Below, one piece after another: positions 53,173 through 61,400 of a stretch of 64,000 nt of DNA. The first letter of the stretch is position 1; every line of letters begins with the position of its first letter. The position numbers and the translations under genes are program-made. The notes under the pieces are model-generated. The model did no database searches. It saw only the letters and a program-made list of their open reading frames with translations, and was not told the DNA's origin. Source of the stretch: Armatimonadota bacterium (GTDB lineage: Bacteria > Sysuimicrobiota > Sysuimicrobiia > Sysuimicrobiales > Humicultoraceae); NCBI GenBank assembly GCA_031081715.1, contig JAVHMA010000004.1, forward strand, positions 1-64,000, written 5' to 3'.

Positions 53173-53454
53173 GTGAGCGACGCGGTGCAGGTCGACGTGC
53201 AGCCCACACCCAACATCAACGCGCTGAAGTTCGTGGTCAACCGCCGCGTGACCGAGGGGCGGAGCCGCACCTTCCGATCGGCCGAAGAAGCCGCCGCGGA
53301 CCCGCTCGCCGCCCGGCTGTTCGCCATCCCGGGCGTGGTCCAGGTGTTCCTGTTGAACGACTTCGTGACGGTAACGCGCGACCCGGCGCGGGACTGGGAG
53401 GAGATCGCCGCGGGCGCGGAGGCGGCGATCCGGGAGCACTTCGGGGCGGATTAG
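53173..53454 (+). CDS. Nfu/NifU N-terminal-type scaffold protein
   Basis: A 93-residue protein matching the Nfu_N domain: PTPNINALKFVVNRRVTEG, SAEEAAADPLAARLFAIPGVVQVFLLNDFVTVTR and DWEEIAAGAEAAIREHF. It lacks the CxxC of the NifU C-terminal cluster-binding domain, so it is the stand-alone N-domain form implicated in Fe-S protein maturation or targeting. Its stop overlaps the convergent E2 stop (shared TTAG). It lies 4.6 kb from the SUF operon. Confidence 0.88.
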   Translation: MSDAVQVDVQPTPNINALKFVVNRRVTEGRSRTFRSAEEAAADPLAARLFAIPGVVQVFLLNDFVTVTRDPARDWEEIAAGAEAAIREHFGAD

Positions 53455-54689
53455 GCCTCGGGCCGGCTCGCCACCAGCCACACCGGCTGCTCGAGCAGCC
53501 GCCGCAGCTCGGCCAGGAACCGCGCCACCTCGGCGCCGTCGGTCACGCGGTGGTCGGCGGAGCAGGTCATCTGCATCATCGTCGCCACCGCGAGGGCGCC
53601 GTCGCGCACCACCGGCTGCGGCTTCGCCGCGCCCACCGCCAGGATCGCGGCCTGCGGGGGGTTGACGATCGCCGAGAAGACGTCCACGTCGAACATGCCC
53701 AGGTTGCTGATGGTGAAGGTCCCGGGCTGGAGGTCTTCGGCGCGGAGCTTGCCGGCGCGCGCGCGCTCGGCCAGCGCCCGCGCCTCGGCGGCGATCTCCC
53801 AGACCGACTTGCGGTCGCAGTGGTACAGCGTGGGCGCGATGAGCCCCTCGGGGAGCGCGACCGCGACGCTGATGTTGACGTCGCCGTAATAGCGCACCGC
53901 GCCCTCCACGAACGCCGCGTTCAGCGCCGGGAACCGACGCAGCGCGAGCGCCGTGGCGCGGACCACCAGGTCGTTCACCGAGACTTTGCGCGCATCGTCG
54001 GCGCCCTCGTTGAGCTGCCGGCGGAGCGCGAGCGCCGCGTCCATGCCAACCGCCATCGTGATGTAGATGTGCGGGATCTGCTGCTTGGCCTCGGTCATCC
54101 GGCGCGCGATGGTCTGGCGCATCCGGCTGAGCGGCTCATCGCGGTCGCCGGCGGCTGCCGGGGCGGCCGGCATGCCGTCCGCCGCCCGCGGGGTGGCCTC
54201 GCGCGCGGCGACCGCGGCCTCGACGTCTTCTTTCGTAATGCGGCCCTCGGGACCGGTGCCCGTGATCGAGGCGAGGGGGATGCCGTGCTGCTCGGCCAGG
54301 CGGCGCGCGAGCGGCGAGGCGCGGACCGGGCCGGCCTCGGGCGCTGCGGGGGCTGGAGCGGCGACCGCGGCCTGTCGGGGGACCGTCGTCGCCGCGGGGG
54401 CCTGCGCGGGCCGCCCGGCGGGCGTCTTCGCCGCCGGCGTCCCGGCCGGCTCGCCCTCGCGCCTGATGATCGCGATGGTCGCGCCCACCTGGGCGACCTC
54501 ACCCGCGGGCACGACGATCTCGGCGAGCGTCCCCTCGTCCTCGGCCTCCAGATCCACGTTGACCTTGTCGGTCTCGATCTCGGCGATCGGCTCGCCGCGC
54601 GCCACGGGGTCGCCGGGCTGCTTCATCCAGCGCAGCACCTTGCCCTCGGTCATCGCGTCGCCCATCTTCGGCATGATGACCTCAGCCAT
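53451..54689 (-). CDS. 2-oxoacid dehydrogenase E2, dihydrolipoyl acyltransferase
   Basis: A 412-residue E2. It has one lipoyl domain (residues 1-76, lipoyl Lys in IETDKVNVDLEAE), a Pro/Ala-rich linker, a peripheral-subunit-binding domain (about 125-160, ASPLARRLAEQHGIPLASITGTGPEGRITKEDV) and a catalytic core with the active-site SADHRVTDGAEV (His and Asp). It accepts the acyl group from E1 and passes it to CoA. ATG 54689 overlaps the E1beta stop by 8 bp. Pyruvate is the likely substrate, but branched-chain 2-oxoacids or acetoin are possible. No E3 gene is adjacent. Confidence 0.94.
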   Translation of the reverse strand: MAEVIMPKMGDAMTEGKVLRWMKQPGDPVARGEPIAEIETDKVNVDLEAEDEGTLAEIVVPAGEVAQVGATIAIIRREGEPAGTPAAKTPAGRPAQAPAATTVPRQAAVAAPAPAAPEAGPVRASPLARRLAEQHGIPLASITGTGPEGRITKEDVEAAVAAREATPRAADGMPAAPAAAGDRDEPLSRMRQTIARRMTEAKQQIPHIYITMAVGMDAALALRRQLNEGADDARKVSVNDLVVRATALALRRFPALNAAFVEGAVRYYGDVNISVAVALPEGLIAPTLYHCDRKSVWEIAAEARALAERARAGKLRAEDLQPGTFTISNLGMFDVDVFSAIVNPPQAAILAVGAAKPQPVVRDGALAVATMMQMTCSADHRVTDGAEVARFLAELRRLLEQPVWLVASRPEA

Positions 54690-55692
54690 CGGCGCGCCCT
54701 CCCGCTGGCGCCGGCTCTCGGTAGAGGGTGCGCCGCGCTGCTCGGACGACGTCGTCGGCATCCGGAAGCGCCAGCAGTTCGAGGTTGCGGGCGTAGGGCA
54801 TCGGCACATCCTCGCCGGTCACGCGCTCGACCGGGGCGTCGAGCAGGTCGAACGCGCCCTCGGCGATGGTCGCGGCGATCTCCGCGGCGGCGCCGAACAG
54901 CCGCCACTGCTCCTGCACGACCACCGCGCGGTGGGTCCGCCGCACCGACGCGAGCACGGTGGCGACGTCCAGCGGCCGCAGGGTGCGCAGGTTGATCACC
55001 TCGGCCTCGATGCCGTCGGCCGCCAGACGCTCGGCCGCCTCCAGCGCGACGCCGACCATGCGGCTGTAGGCCACGACGGTCACGTGGTCGCCGCCGCGGA
55101 CGACCTCCGCACGGCCGAACGGCAGCGCGCTGTCGCCGTCGGGCACCTCGCCCTTGGACGCGTACAGCGCGGCATGCTCGAGGAAGATCACCGGGTCGCG
55201 GCCGCGGATCGCGGTGCGCAGCAGCCCCCGGGCCTCGGCCGGCGTCGCCGGCGCCACGACGTAGAGGCCGGGGACGTGGGCGTAGATCGCCTCCAGGCTC
55301 TGCGAGTGCTGCGCGGAGAGCTGCACGCCCGCGCCGTTGGGCCCGCGGATCACCAGGGGCACCTCGACCTGGCCGCCGGAGAAGTACCGAAGCTTGGCGG
55401 CGTTGTTCACGATCTGGTCGAAGGCGAGCAGCGAGAAGTTCCAGGTCATCATCTCGACGACCGGCCGCAGCCCCAGCATCGCCATGCCGATGGCCGCGCC
55501 GACGAACCCGAGCTCGGAGATCGGCGTGTCGATCACCCGGGTGGGGCCGTAGCGGCCCAGCAGGTCGGCGGTGATGCGGAACGTGCCCTGGTAGGCGCCG
55601 ATGTCCTCGCCGAGCAGCACGACCGCCGGGTCGCGGTCCATCTCCTCGATCAGGGTGGCGCGGATCGCGTCGCGGTAGGAAAGCTCGGGCAT
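54682..55692 (-). CDS. 2-oxoacid dehydrogenase E1 beta subunit
   Basis: A 336-residue transketolase-like subunit. Features are the N-terminal YRDAIRATLIEEMDRDPAVVLLGEDIGAYQGTF, the ISELGFVGAAIGMAMLGLRPVVEMM segment and RGPNGAGVQLSAQHSQSLEAIYAHVPGL, which contribute to the TPP site shared with E1 alpha. The start at 55692 is 2 bp from the E1 alpha stop. It decarboxylates the 2-oxoacid together with E1 alpha. Confidence 0.95.
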   Translation of the reverse strand: MPELSYRDAIRATLIEEMDRDPAVVLLGEDIGAYQGTFRITADLLGRYGPTRVIDTPISELGFVGAAIGMAMLGLRPVVEMMTWNFSLLAFDQIVNNAAKLRYFSGGQVEVPLVIRGPNGAGVQLSAQHSQSLEAIYAHVPGLYVVAPATPAEARGLLRTAIRGRDPVIFLEHAALYASKGEVPDGDSALPFGRAEVVRGGDHVTVVAYSRMVGVALEAAERLAADGIEAEVINLRTLRPLDVATVLASVRRTHRAVVVQEQWRLFGAAAEIAATIAEGAFDLLDAPVERVTGEDVPMPYARNLELLALPDADDVVRAARRTLYREPAPAGGRADG

Positions 55693-55694
55693 CG

Positions 55695-56753
55695 TCAGGC
55701 GTCGGCCCCGTAGACGTCGGTGTGGAGCGCCTCGGCCGGTGGCGCCGGGCTCTCCTCGGCGAAGCGCACGGCGTCGGCGACGATCGCCTCGGCCTCGGCG
55801 GCCGCGGCGGCGACCGCCGCGTCGTCGAGCAGCCCGGCCTCGCGGAGCCGGCGCTCCAGGATGAGGATCGGGTCGCGGCCGCGCGCCCGCTCCACGTCCT
55901 CGCGCGAGCGGTAGGGCTGGAACAGGTCGGCCGCGCCGTGGCCGGCGAACCGGTAGGTCAGGGCTTCGATCGCCACGGGCCGGCCCGAGGACCGCACGGC
56001 GGCGATCGCGCGGCGCGCCGCGGCGCGCACGGTGAAGAAGTCCATGCCGTCGATCCGCTCGGCGGGGATGCCGTAGGCCGCGAACCGCGACGCCAGGTCG
56101 GTGACCGCCGACGAGCGCGCCACCGGCGTTCCCATCGCGAACTGGTTGTTCTCCACGATCACGAGCAGCGGGCAGAGTCCTTCCTGGCCCCACAGGCCGG
56201 CCATGTTCATCGCCTCGTGGAACCCGCCGCTGTTGATCGCGCCGTCGCCCATGAAGCACAGGCAGACGCGGTCGCCGCCCTGGTAGCGCAGCGCGTACGC
56301 GGCACCCACAGCCAGCGGGATGTGGCCGCCGACGATCCCATAGCCGCCGTAGAACCCGCGCGGCACGTCGAACAGGTGCATCGAGCCGCCCTTGCCCCGC
56401 GCTACGCCCGTCGCCTTCCCGAACAGCTCGGCCATCACGGCGCCGGGCGGGGAGCCGCGGAACAGCGCGTGCGCGTGATCGCGGTAGGCGGTGAAGAAGA
56501 TGTCGTCGTCGCGCATCTCGGCCAAGAACCCGGCGGCGACGGCCTCCTGCCCGGAGTAGACGTGCAGGTAGCCGCCGATCTTGCCGCGCCGGAACGCGCG
56601 CTCGGTCTCCTCCTCGAAGCGGCGCGCGACGACCATGCGGCGGTACCAGGCGAGCGCGTCGTCCGGATCGCGGATCTGGCGCGGCGGCGTGGCCACCGCG
56701 GTCCCGGCCCCGTCCCCGGTGGATGCAGGCTCATGCCGGCTCGGCTCAGCCAT
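55695..56753 (-). CDS. 2-oxoacid dehydrogenase E1 alpha subunit
   Basis: A 352-residue thiamin-diphosphate subunit. The TPP motif is FMGDGAINSGGFHEAMNMAGLWGQEGLCPLLVIVENN, preceded by MHLFDVPRGFYGGYGIVGGHIPLAVGAAYA. The phosphorylation-loop region YRFAGHGAADL is typical of PdhA/AcoA/BkdA. ATG 56753 is chosen by homology; an in-frame GTG 12 bp upstream sits against AAGGAG and could be used instead. First gene of the E1alpha-E1beta-E2 operon; its promoter contains a tandem 11-bp repeat. Confidence 0.95.
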   Translation of the reverse strand: MAEPSRHEPASTGDGAGTAVATPPRQIRDPDDALAWYRRMVVARRFEEETERAFRRGKIGGYLHVYSGQEAVAAGFLAEMRDDDIFFTAYRDHAHALFRGSPPGAVMAELFGKATGVARGKGGSMHLFDVPRGFYGGYGIVGGHIPLAVGAAYALRYQGGDRVCLCFMGDGAINSGGFHEAMNMAGLWGQEGLCPLLVIVENNQFAMGTPVARSSAVTDLASRFAAYGIPAERIDGMDFFTVRAAARRAIAAVRSSGRPVAIEALTYRFAGHGAADLFQPYRSREDVERARGRDPILILERRLREAGLLDDAAVAAAAAEAEAIVADAVRFAEESPAPPAEALHTDVYGADA

Positions 56754-56813
56754 GCGGGCGGTCACTCCTTGGCGGCGCGCGCGGGGGGCACCTCGCATCG
56801 TCACATCCCCCCT

Positions 56814-56842
56814 ACTATACCAGAATCGTTCGAGAATCGTTC
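56814..56842 (-). promoter_or_regulatory. Promoter of the 2-oxoacid dehydrogenase operon
   Basis: On the minus strand a good -10 TATAGT (56819-56814) lies 17 bp after a poor -35 (GAACGA, 56842-56837). The weak -35 falls inside the tandem 11-bp repeat, consistent with an activator-dependent promoter or an operator. The leader would be about 55 nt. Confidence 0.5.
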
Positions 56843-56843
56843 C
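56822..56843. repeat. Tandem 11-bp direct repeat in the divergent promoter region
   Basis: AGAATCGTTCG (56822-56832) is followed without a gap by AGAATCGTTCC (56833-56843), 10/11 identical. The 11-bp spacing (one helical turn) is typical of a regulator binding as a head-to-tail dimer. It covers the -35 position of the E1 alpha promoter. Confidence 0.6.
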
Positions 56844-56875
56844 GCGATCCGCCGGCGTTCGCGCGGCGGCCGCGA

Positions 56876-56904
56876 TTGCCCGTCCGCGGGCCGGAGGCTA
56901 TAAT
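56876..56904 (+). promoter_or_regulatory. Promoter of the adenosine-deaminase-family gene
   Basis: A perfect -10 TATAAT (56899-56904) with TTGCCC (56876-56881) 17 bp upstream. The start point would be around 56911, giving a leader of about 17 nt before the GTG start. Confidence 0.7.
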
Positions 56905-56927
56905 ACACCACAACCGCGGAGACAGGT

Positions 56928-57992
56928 GTGAGCCACGCGTCGTCGGCGTTTATCGCAGCGCTCCCCAAGGTTGAACTGCACCTTCACCTCGAGACGTCGC
57001 TGCGGCTGCGACGGCTGCTTGGGCGTGGCGGCGCCGCGCCGCCGCTTGAGCGACCCCACCTGATCGCCGACCCCGCGCTGTTTGTCGGTTACGACCGGCT
57101 CCGGCGGCTGCGCTACGCGAGCCGGGCAGGGTTGATCCCCGACGCCGCCTACACGCCGGCCAACATCGCCGCTATCACCGCGGAACTCCTCGAGGAGGCC
57201 GCCGCGCAGGGCGTGCGCTACGTCGAGATCCGCGTCGGCGGCCGGCGCGCGTTCAGCCTGCTCGGCGTGCGCGGCATGCTCGAGGCGATGGCCGAGGGCG
57301 CCCGCGCGGCCGCAGTCGGGGTGCGGTACGGCGTGATCATCACGCTCGTCCGCGAGCGCGGCCCCGAGGAGGCGGAGCGTCTGGTCGAGGAGGCCGTCCG
57401 TGGCCGCGACGCGTTCGTGGTCGGCGTGGACCTGGCCGGCGACGAGGAAAACTACCAGCCCGCCATGTTCGCCTCGGCGATCGGCCGCGCGCGCGATGCC
57501 GGGCTCGGCGTCACCGTGCACGCGGGCGAGTTCACCGGACCCGCGGGCATCTGGACCGCGGTCTACCAGCTCGGCGCCACGCGCATCGGCCACGGCATCC
57601 GGGCCGTGGACGACCCGATTCTGCTGGACCGGCTGCGCGACCGGCGCGTGACCCTCGAGCTCTGCCCGACGAGCAACGTTCGTCTCGGGCTCGTCGGCGG
57701 CCTGGCCGGCCACCCGCTGCGCCGGCTGATGGCCGCGGGGGTCCCGGTGACCCTCAACAGCGACGATCCCGTGCTGCTCGGCGTGACGCTGGCGCGCGAG
57801 CTCGCCACGACGGCCCGGGTCCTGGAGCTGGACGAGCCGGTCCTGGTCGAGCTCATGGCGGCCGCCGCCCGGGCCGCGTTCCAGCCGGCCGACGTGCGGG
57901 ACGCCCTCGAAGCCGAGGTGCGCGCCGCCTCCCTCCCGGCACCCGGCGGGGGTGCCGCGACGCGCGGGCCGCGCATCTCACGGCCACCTTGA
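56928..57992 (+). CDS. Adenosine deaminase-family amidohydrolase
   Basis: A 354-residue zinc hydrolase. Metal and catalytic motifs are complete: PKVELHLHLE (HxH), VTVHAGEF (His and catalytic Glu), RIGHGI (His) and LNSDDPVLLG (Asp). It deaminates adenosine, adenine or a related purine (aminofutalosine deaminases share the pattern). The HLHLET start differs from the HxHLDG of classical Ada, so adenine or 6-aminodeoxyfutalosine are alternatives. GTG 56928 is used with a short leader. Confidence 0.88.
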   Translation: MSHASSAFIAALPKVELHLHLETSLRLRRLLGRGGAAPPLERPHLIADPALFVGYDRLRRLRYASRAGLIPDAAYTPANIAAITAELLEEAAAQGVRYVEIRVGGRRAFSLLGVRGMLEAMAEGARAAAVGVRYGVIITLVRERGPEEAERLVEEAVRGRDAFVVGVDLAGDEENYQPAMFASAIGRARDAGLGVTVHAGEFTGPAGIWTAVYQLGATRIGHGIRAVDDPILLDRLRDRRVTLELCPTSNVRLGLVGGLAGHPLRRLMAAGVPVTLNSDDPVLLGVTLARELATTARVLELDEPVLVELMAAAARAAFQPADVRDALEAEVRAASLPAPGGGAATRGPRISRPP

Positions 57993-58017
57993 TTTCTTGA
58001 CTGTTTTACTCTAGAAT
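57989..58017 (+). promoter_or_regulatory. SUF operon promoter with IscR type-1-like site
   Basis: TTGATT (57989-57994), a 17-bp spacer and TAGAAT (58012-58017). Overlapping it, 57993-58017 matches the E. coli IscR type-1 consensus ATASYYGACTRWWWYAGTCRRSTAT at about 20 of 25 positions (core TTGACTGTTTTACTC). The site covers the spacer and -10 box, so a 2Fe-2S Rrf2-family repressor could shut the operon when Fe-S clusters are plentiful. No Rrf2 gene is in the window. Confidence 0.6.
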
Positions 58018-58083
58018 AGCGCCCGGACGGACGCGCCGTCCCCGCGGGCGGGCGTGTCCGTGACCCGGCACAGGAGGCACCGC

Positions 58084-58914
58084 ATGGCGGACCTGGCAAT
58101 CCGCGACCTGCACGTCCAGGTCGAGGAGAAGGTGATCCTCAAGGGCATCAACCTGGAGCTGTCCAGGGGCGAGATCCACGCGGTCATGGGTCCCAACGGC
58201 TCGGGCAAGAGCACGCTCGCCAACGTGCTGATGGGCAACCCCTTCTACCAGATCACCCGGGGCGACGTGCTCTACAAGGGCGAGGACCTGCTGGCGATGT
58301 CACCCGACGAGCGGGCGCGCAAGGGGCTGTTCATCGCCTTCCAGTACCCCGTGAGCATTCCGGGCGTCACCATGGCGAGCTTCCTGCGCACGGCAGTTTC
58401 CGCACGGCGCGGCTACGAGCAGGAGCTGATGCCCGTGGCCGAGTTCCAGAAGCTGCTCCGCGAGAAGATGGAGGCGCTGCGGGTGGACCCGGCGATCGTC
58501 GGCCGATACGTGAACGAGGGGTTCTCCGGCGGCGAGAAGAAGCGCGCGGAGATCCTCCAGATGGCGCTGCTGGAGCCCGAGATCGCGATCATGGACGAGA
58601 CCGACTCCGGGCTCGACATCGACTCGGTGAAGATCGTCGCCGACGGCATCATGCAGATGCACCGGAACGCGTCCGGCGGCATGGGGGTGCTGGTCATCAC
58701 GCACTACTCGAGGATTTTGCAGTTCTTGCGGCCGCACCACGTGCACATCATCTACGACGGGCGGATCGTGGTCTCGGGCGGGCCCGAGCTGGCGCAGGAA
58801 CTGGAGGAGCGCGGGTACGAGGGCATCCGCCAGCAGTTCGAGGTCATCGCGGCGGAGGTGCAGGAGTCGGGCGCGATCCGCCGCGCGGGCAAGGTGTTCT
58901 GGGTCACGCACTAG
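58084..58914 (+). CDS. sufC: Fe-S cluster assembly ATPase SufC
   Basis: A 276-residue ABC-type ATPase of the SufBCD complex. Walker A is GPNGSGKST, signature FSGGEKKR, Walker B IAIMDETDSGLDID and the H-loop VITHYSR. The ETDSGLD variant of Walker B is diagnostic of SufC. ATP binding drives rearrangement of the SufBCD scaffold for cluster assembly. ATG 58084 fits the conserved start. First gene of the operon; sufB follows after 17 bp. Confidence 0.97.
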   Translation: MADLAIRDLHVQVEEKVILKGINLELSRGEIHAVMGPNGSGKSTLANVLMGNPFYQITRGDVLYKGEDLLAMSPDERARKGLFIAFQYPVSIPGVTMASFLRTAVSARRGYEQELMPVAEFQKLLREKMEALRVDPAIVGRYVNEGFSGGEKKRAEILQMALLEPEIAIMDETDSGLDIDSVKIVADGIMQMHRNASGGMGVLVITHYSRILQFLRPHHVHIIYDGRIVVSGGPELAQELEERGYEGIRQQFEVIAAEVQESGAIRRAGKVFWVTH

Positions 58915-58931
58915 CGCGAGAGAGGAGATCC

Positions 58932-61352
58932 ATGGCGATCACGAACCCGCTCGGCATCGACCTCGACCACTACCGGTGGGGGTTCCGCGACCCGGAGCGC
59001 TACGTCTTCCGGGCGCGCAAGGGCCTCGACCGTGAGGTCGTCGAGGAGATCTCCCACATGAAGGGCGAGCCGGACTGGATGCGGGCGTTCCGGCTGCACT
59101 CGCTGGAGCACTTCCAGCGCCGCCCGACCCCCGCGTGGGGGGCCGACCTCGGCCAGATCGACTTCAACGACATCTACTACTACCTGAAGCCGAGCGAGCG
59201 CGCCGAACGCTCCTGGGACGAGGTGCCCGAGGACATCAAGCGAACCTTCGACCGCCTGGGCATCCCCGAGGCCGAGAAGAAGTACCTGGCCGGCGTGGGC
59301 GCCCAGTACGAGAGCGAGTCGGTCTACCACAACCTCAAGGAGGAGTGGGAGAAGCTCGGCGTCATCTTCCTGGACACCGACTCGGCCCTGCGCCTGCACC
59401 CGGACCTGTTCCAGCAGTACTTCGGCACCGTCGTGCCGCCGGAGGACAACAAGCTCGCGGCGCTCAACAGCGCGGTCTGGTCGGGCGGGTCGTTCGTCTA
59501 TGTGCCCGAGGGCGTGCGCGTGGACATCCCGCTCCAGGCGTACTTCCGCATCAACGCCGAGAAGGCGGGGCAGTTCGAGCGGACGCTGATCATCTGCGAA
59601 CCGGGCTCCTACGTGCACTACGTCGAGGGCTGTACGGCGCCGATCTACACCACCGACTCGCTCCACTCGGCGGTGGTCGAGATCATCGTCAAGGAGGGCG
59701 CCCGCTGCCGGTACACGACCATCCAGAACTGGTCGAAGAACGTCTACAACCTGGTGACCAAGCGCGCGGTCGCCTACCGCGATGCGACGATGGAGTGGGT
59801 GGACGGGAATTTGGGGTGCCTGACCGGAGATACTAGGGTCCTGCTCAACAACGACGTCAGGCCCATCAACCAGGTCGAGGCCGGGGACACGGTCTATGCC
59901 GTCGATGCGAACCTGCAGTTGGTCCGCCACAAGGTTGTCGCGAAGAAGTTCAGCGGCCGGCAGCGCGTGTTCCGCCTGCGCGGCGCCAATCACCGGGAGA
60001 TCCGGGCGACGGCCAACCACCCGTTCCTGGTCCTGAGCAAGCGCGGGCGTCACGTCGCGCTAGGGTGGAGGCGGCTGGACCAGGTCGCGGTCGGGGACTT
60101 CGTTGCCATCGCCGGTGATGTGCCCGACAGCGGGGTGCCGAAGGTGTTCGAGGCCGCGCCGCGACGGGGGCTGAAGAGCGTCATGCTGCCGGCGGAGAGC
60201 ACCGAGGACCTGCTCTGGGTCCTGGGTTTCTACGTGGGCGACGGCTATGTCGATCGCGCCCGCGTCTACTTCGCGGCGCCGCAGACCGACCGCTCGCAGG
60301 CGAAGCTCGTGGCGTTGCTCAAGGCGATCTTCGGCGTGGACGCCGAGATCCGGGGCAACGTCGTGCGCGTGAACTCCGTGCAGTTGCGGGACTTCATCCT
60401 GACGCAGGGGTTCGCCGGCACCGCTCGGCAGAAGCGCGTTCCGGCCTGGGTCTATCGGTTGCCCAAGGCTCAGCGGGTGTCGTTCCTGGAAGGCTACATC
60501 GCCGCCGACGGTTACCGGCGGGCCAACCACACCAACCTGTCGATCACAAGTGTCAACCGGCCGCTGCTCGAGGACGTCAAGGCCCTGGCCATTTCCTGCG
60601 GGTGGGACGCCCGCAAGATCAGCCGTTGGTCGCGGGTGGAGCGCAAGCCGCTCTCGCGGGAGGCGAAGGAGTACGCGCACTACTTCCTGTATTTTGGGGA
60701 GCGGGCGTACGATCAGCCCGTCCACTTCACCCGCGTCGCCGCGATCGAGCCCGAGGGCGTCGAAGACACGTGGGACCTTGAGATCGAGGGCGCACACAAC
60801 TTCGTGGCGGACGGGTTCGTGGTGCACAACAGCAAGATCACGATGAAGTACCCGTCCGTCTACATGGTCGAGCCCGGCGCGAAGGCCGAGATTCTCTCCG
60901 TCGCGTTCGCCGGCGCGGGTCAGCACCAGGACCCCGGCGGCAAGGTCATCCACGCGGCGGCGCACACGCAGTCGAGCGTGGTCAGCAAGTCGATCAGCAA
61001 GGACGGCGGCCGCGCGGGCTACCGGGGACTCGTCCGGGTCTACGAGGGCGCCCGCGGGAGCAAGTGCGCGGTTCGCTGCGACGCCTTGATCCTCGACGAC
61101 CGCAGCCGCTCCGACACCTACCCGTACATGGAGATCGACGAGGAGGATGTCTCGATCACGCACGAGGCGACCGTCTCGAAGGTGAGCGACGAGCAGCTGT
61201 TCTACTTGATGAGTCGGGGCATCAAGGAAGACGAGGCCATGAACATGATCGTGCGGGGCTTCATCGAGCCGATCGTCAAGGAGCTGCCGCTGGAATACGC
61301 GGTTGAGCTCAACCGGCTCATCGCCCTCGAGATGGAGGGCTCCGTCGGCTAG
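58932..61352 (+). CDS. sufB: Fe-S cluster assembly scaffold SufB containing an intein
   Basis: An 806-residue precursor. Extein residues 1-295 (ending ...MEWVDGNLG) and 634-806 (starting SKITMKYPSVYMVEPG) join to a normal 468-residue SufB, including the DALILDDRSRSDTYPYMEI segment of the SufBD beta-helix. The 338-residue insert breaks the strongly conserved GNLG-SK site. The mature protein scaffolds nascent clusters with SufC and SufD. AGAGAGGAGA precedes the ATG. Splicing must succeed for the SUF pathway to work. Confidence 0.97.
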   Translation: MAITNPLGIDLDHYRWGFRDPERYVFRARKGLDREVVEEISHMKGEPDWMRAFRLHSLEHFQRRPTPAWGADLGQIDFNDIYYYLKPSERAERSWDEVPEDIKRTFDRLGIPEAEKKYLAGVGAQYESESVYHNLKEEWEKLGVIFLDTDSALRLHPDLFQQYFGTVVPPEDNKLAALNSAVWSGGSFVYVPEGVRVDIPLQAYFRINAEKAGQFERTLIICEPGSYVHYVEGCTAPIYTTDSLHSAVVEIIVKEGARCRYTTIQNWSKNVYNLVTKRAVAYRDATMEWVDGNLGCLTGDTRVLLNNDVRPINQVEAGDTVYAVDANLQLVRHKVVAKKFSGRQRVFRLRGANHREIRATANHPFLVLSKRGRHVALGWRRLDQVAVGDFVAIAGDVPDSGVPKVFEAAPRRGLKSVMLPAESTEDLLWVLGFYVGDGYVDRARVYFAAPQTDRSQAKLVALLKAIFGVDAEIRGNVVRVNSVQLRDFILTQGFAGTARQKRVPAWVYRLPKAQRVSFLEGYIAADGYRRANHTNLSITSVNRPLLEDVKALAISCGWDARKISRWSRVERKPLSREAKEYAHYFLYFGERAYDQPVHFTRVAAIEPEGVEDTWDLEIEGAHNFVADGFVVHNSKITMKYPSVYMVEPGAKAEILSVAFAGAGQHQDPGGKVIHAAAHTQSSVVSKSISKDGGRAGYRGLVRVYEGARGSKCAVRCDALILDDRSRSDTYPYMEIDEEDVSITHEATVSKVSDEQLFYLMSRGIKEDEAMNMIVRGFIEPIVKELPLEYAVELNRLIALEMEGSVG
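59817..60830 (+). mobile_element. Intein in SufB with LAGLIDADG homing endonuclease
   Basis: 338 residues (codons 296-633 of sufB). Splicing motifs are present: N-terminal Cys1 in CLTGDTRVLL (block A), block B RATANHPFLV with TxxH, block F VEDTWDLEIEGAHNFVADGFVVHN ending in His-Asn, and Ser as the +1 residue. A two-motif LAGLIDADG endonuclease is between them (LLWVLGFYVGDGYV and FLEGYIAADGYR), both with the catalytic Asp kept. So it is probably still splicing and potentially mobile. Insertion at the GNLG/S site agrees with a known SufB intein position. Confidence 0.93.
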
Positions 61353-61400
61353 GGCGTCCCGCGCCCCGTCGCCGCACGTCGCACGCTCGGAGGAAACCGC

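Noticed and set aside
54067-55713. A 548-residue plus-strand ORF across the E1 beta/E2 genes
   Set aside because: It mirrors the coding strand of well-supported dehydrogenase genes and has no recognisable motif or ribosome site.
56928-57992. Assignment of the deaminase specifically as classical adenosine deaminase
   Set aside because: The family motifs are shared by adenine and aminofutalosine deaminases and the N-terminal HLHLET differs from classical Ada, so only the family is claimed.
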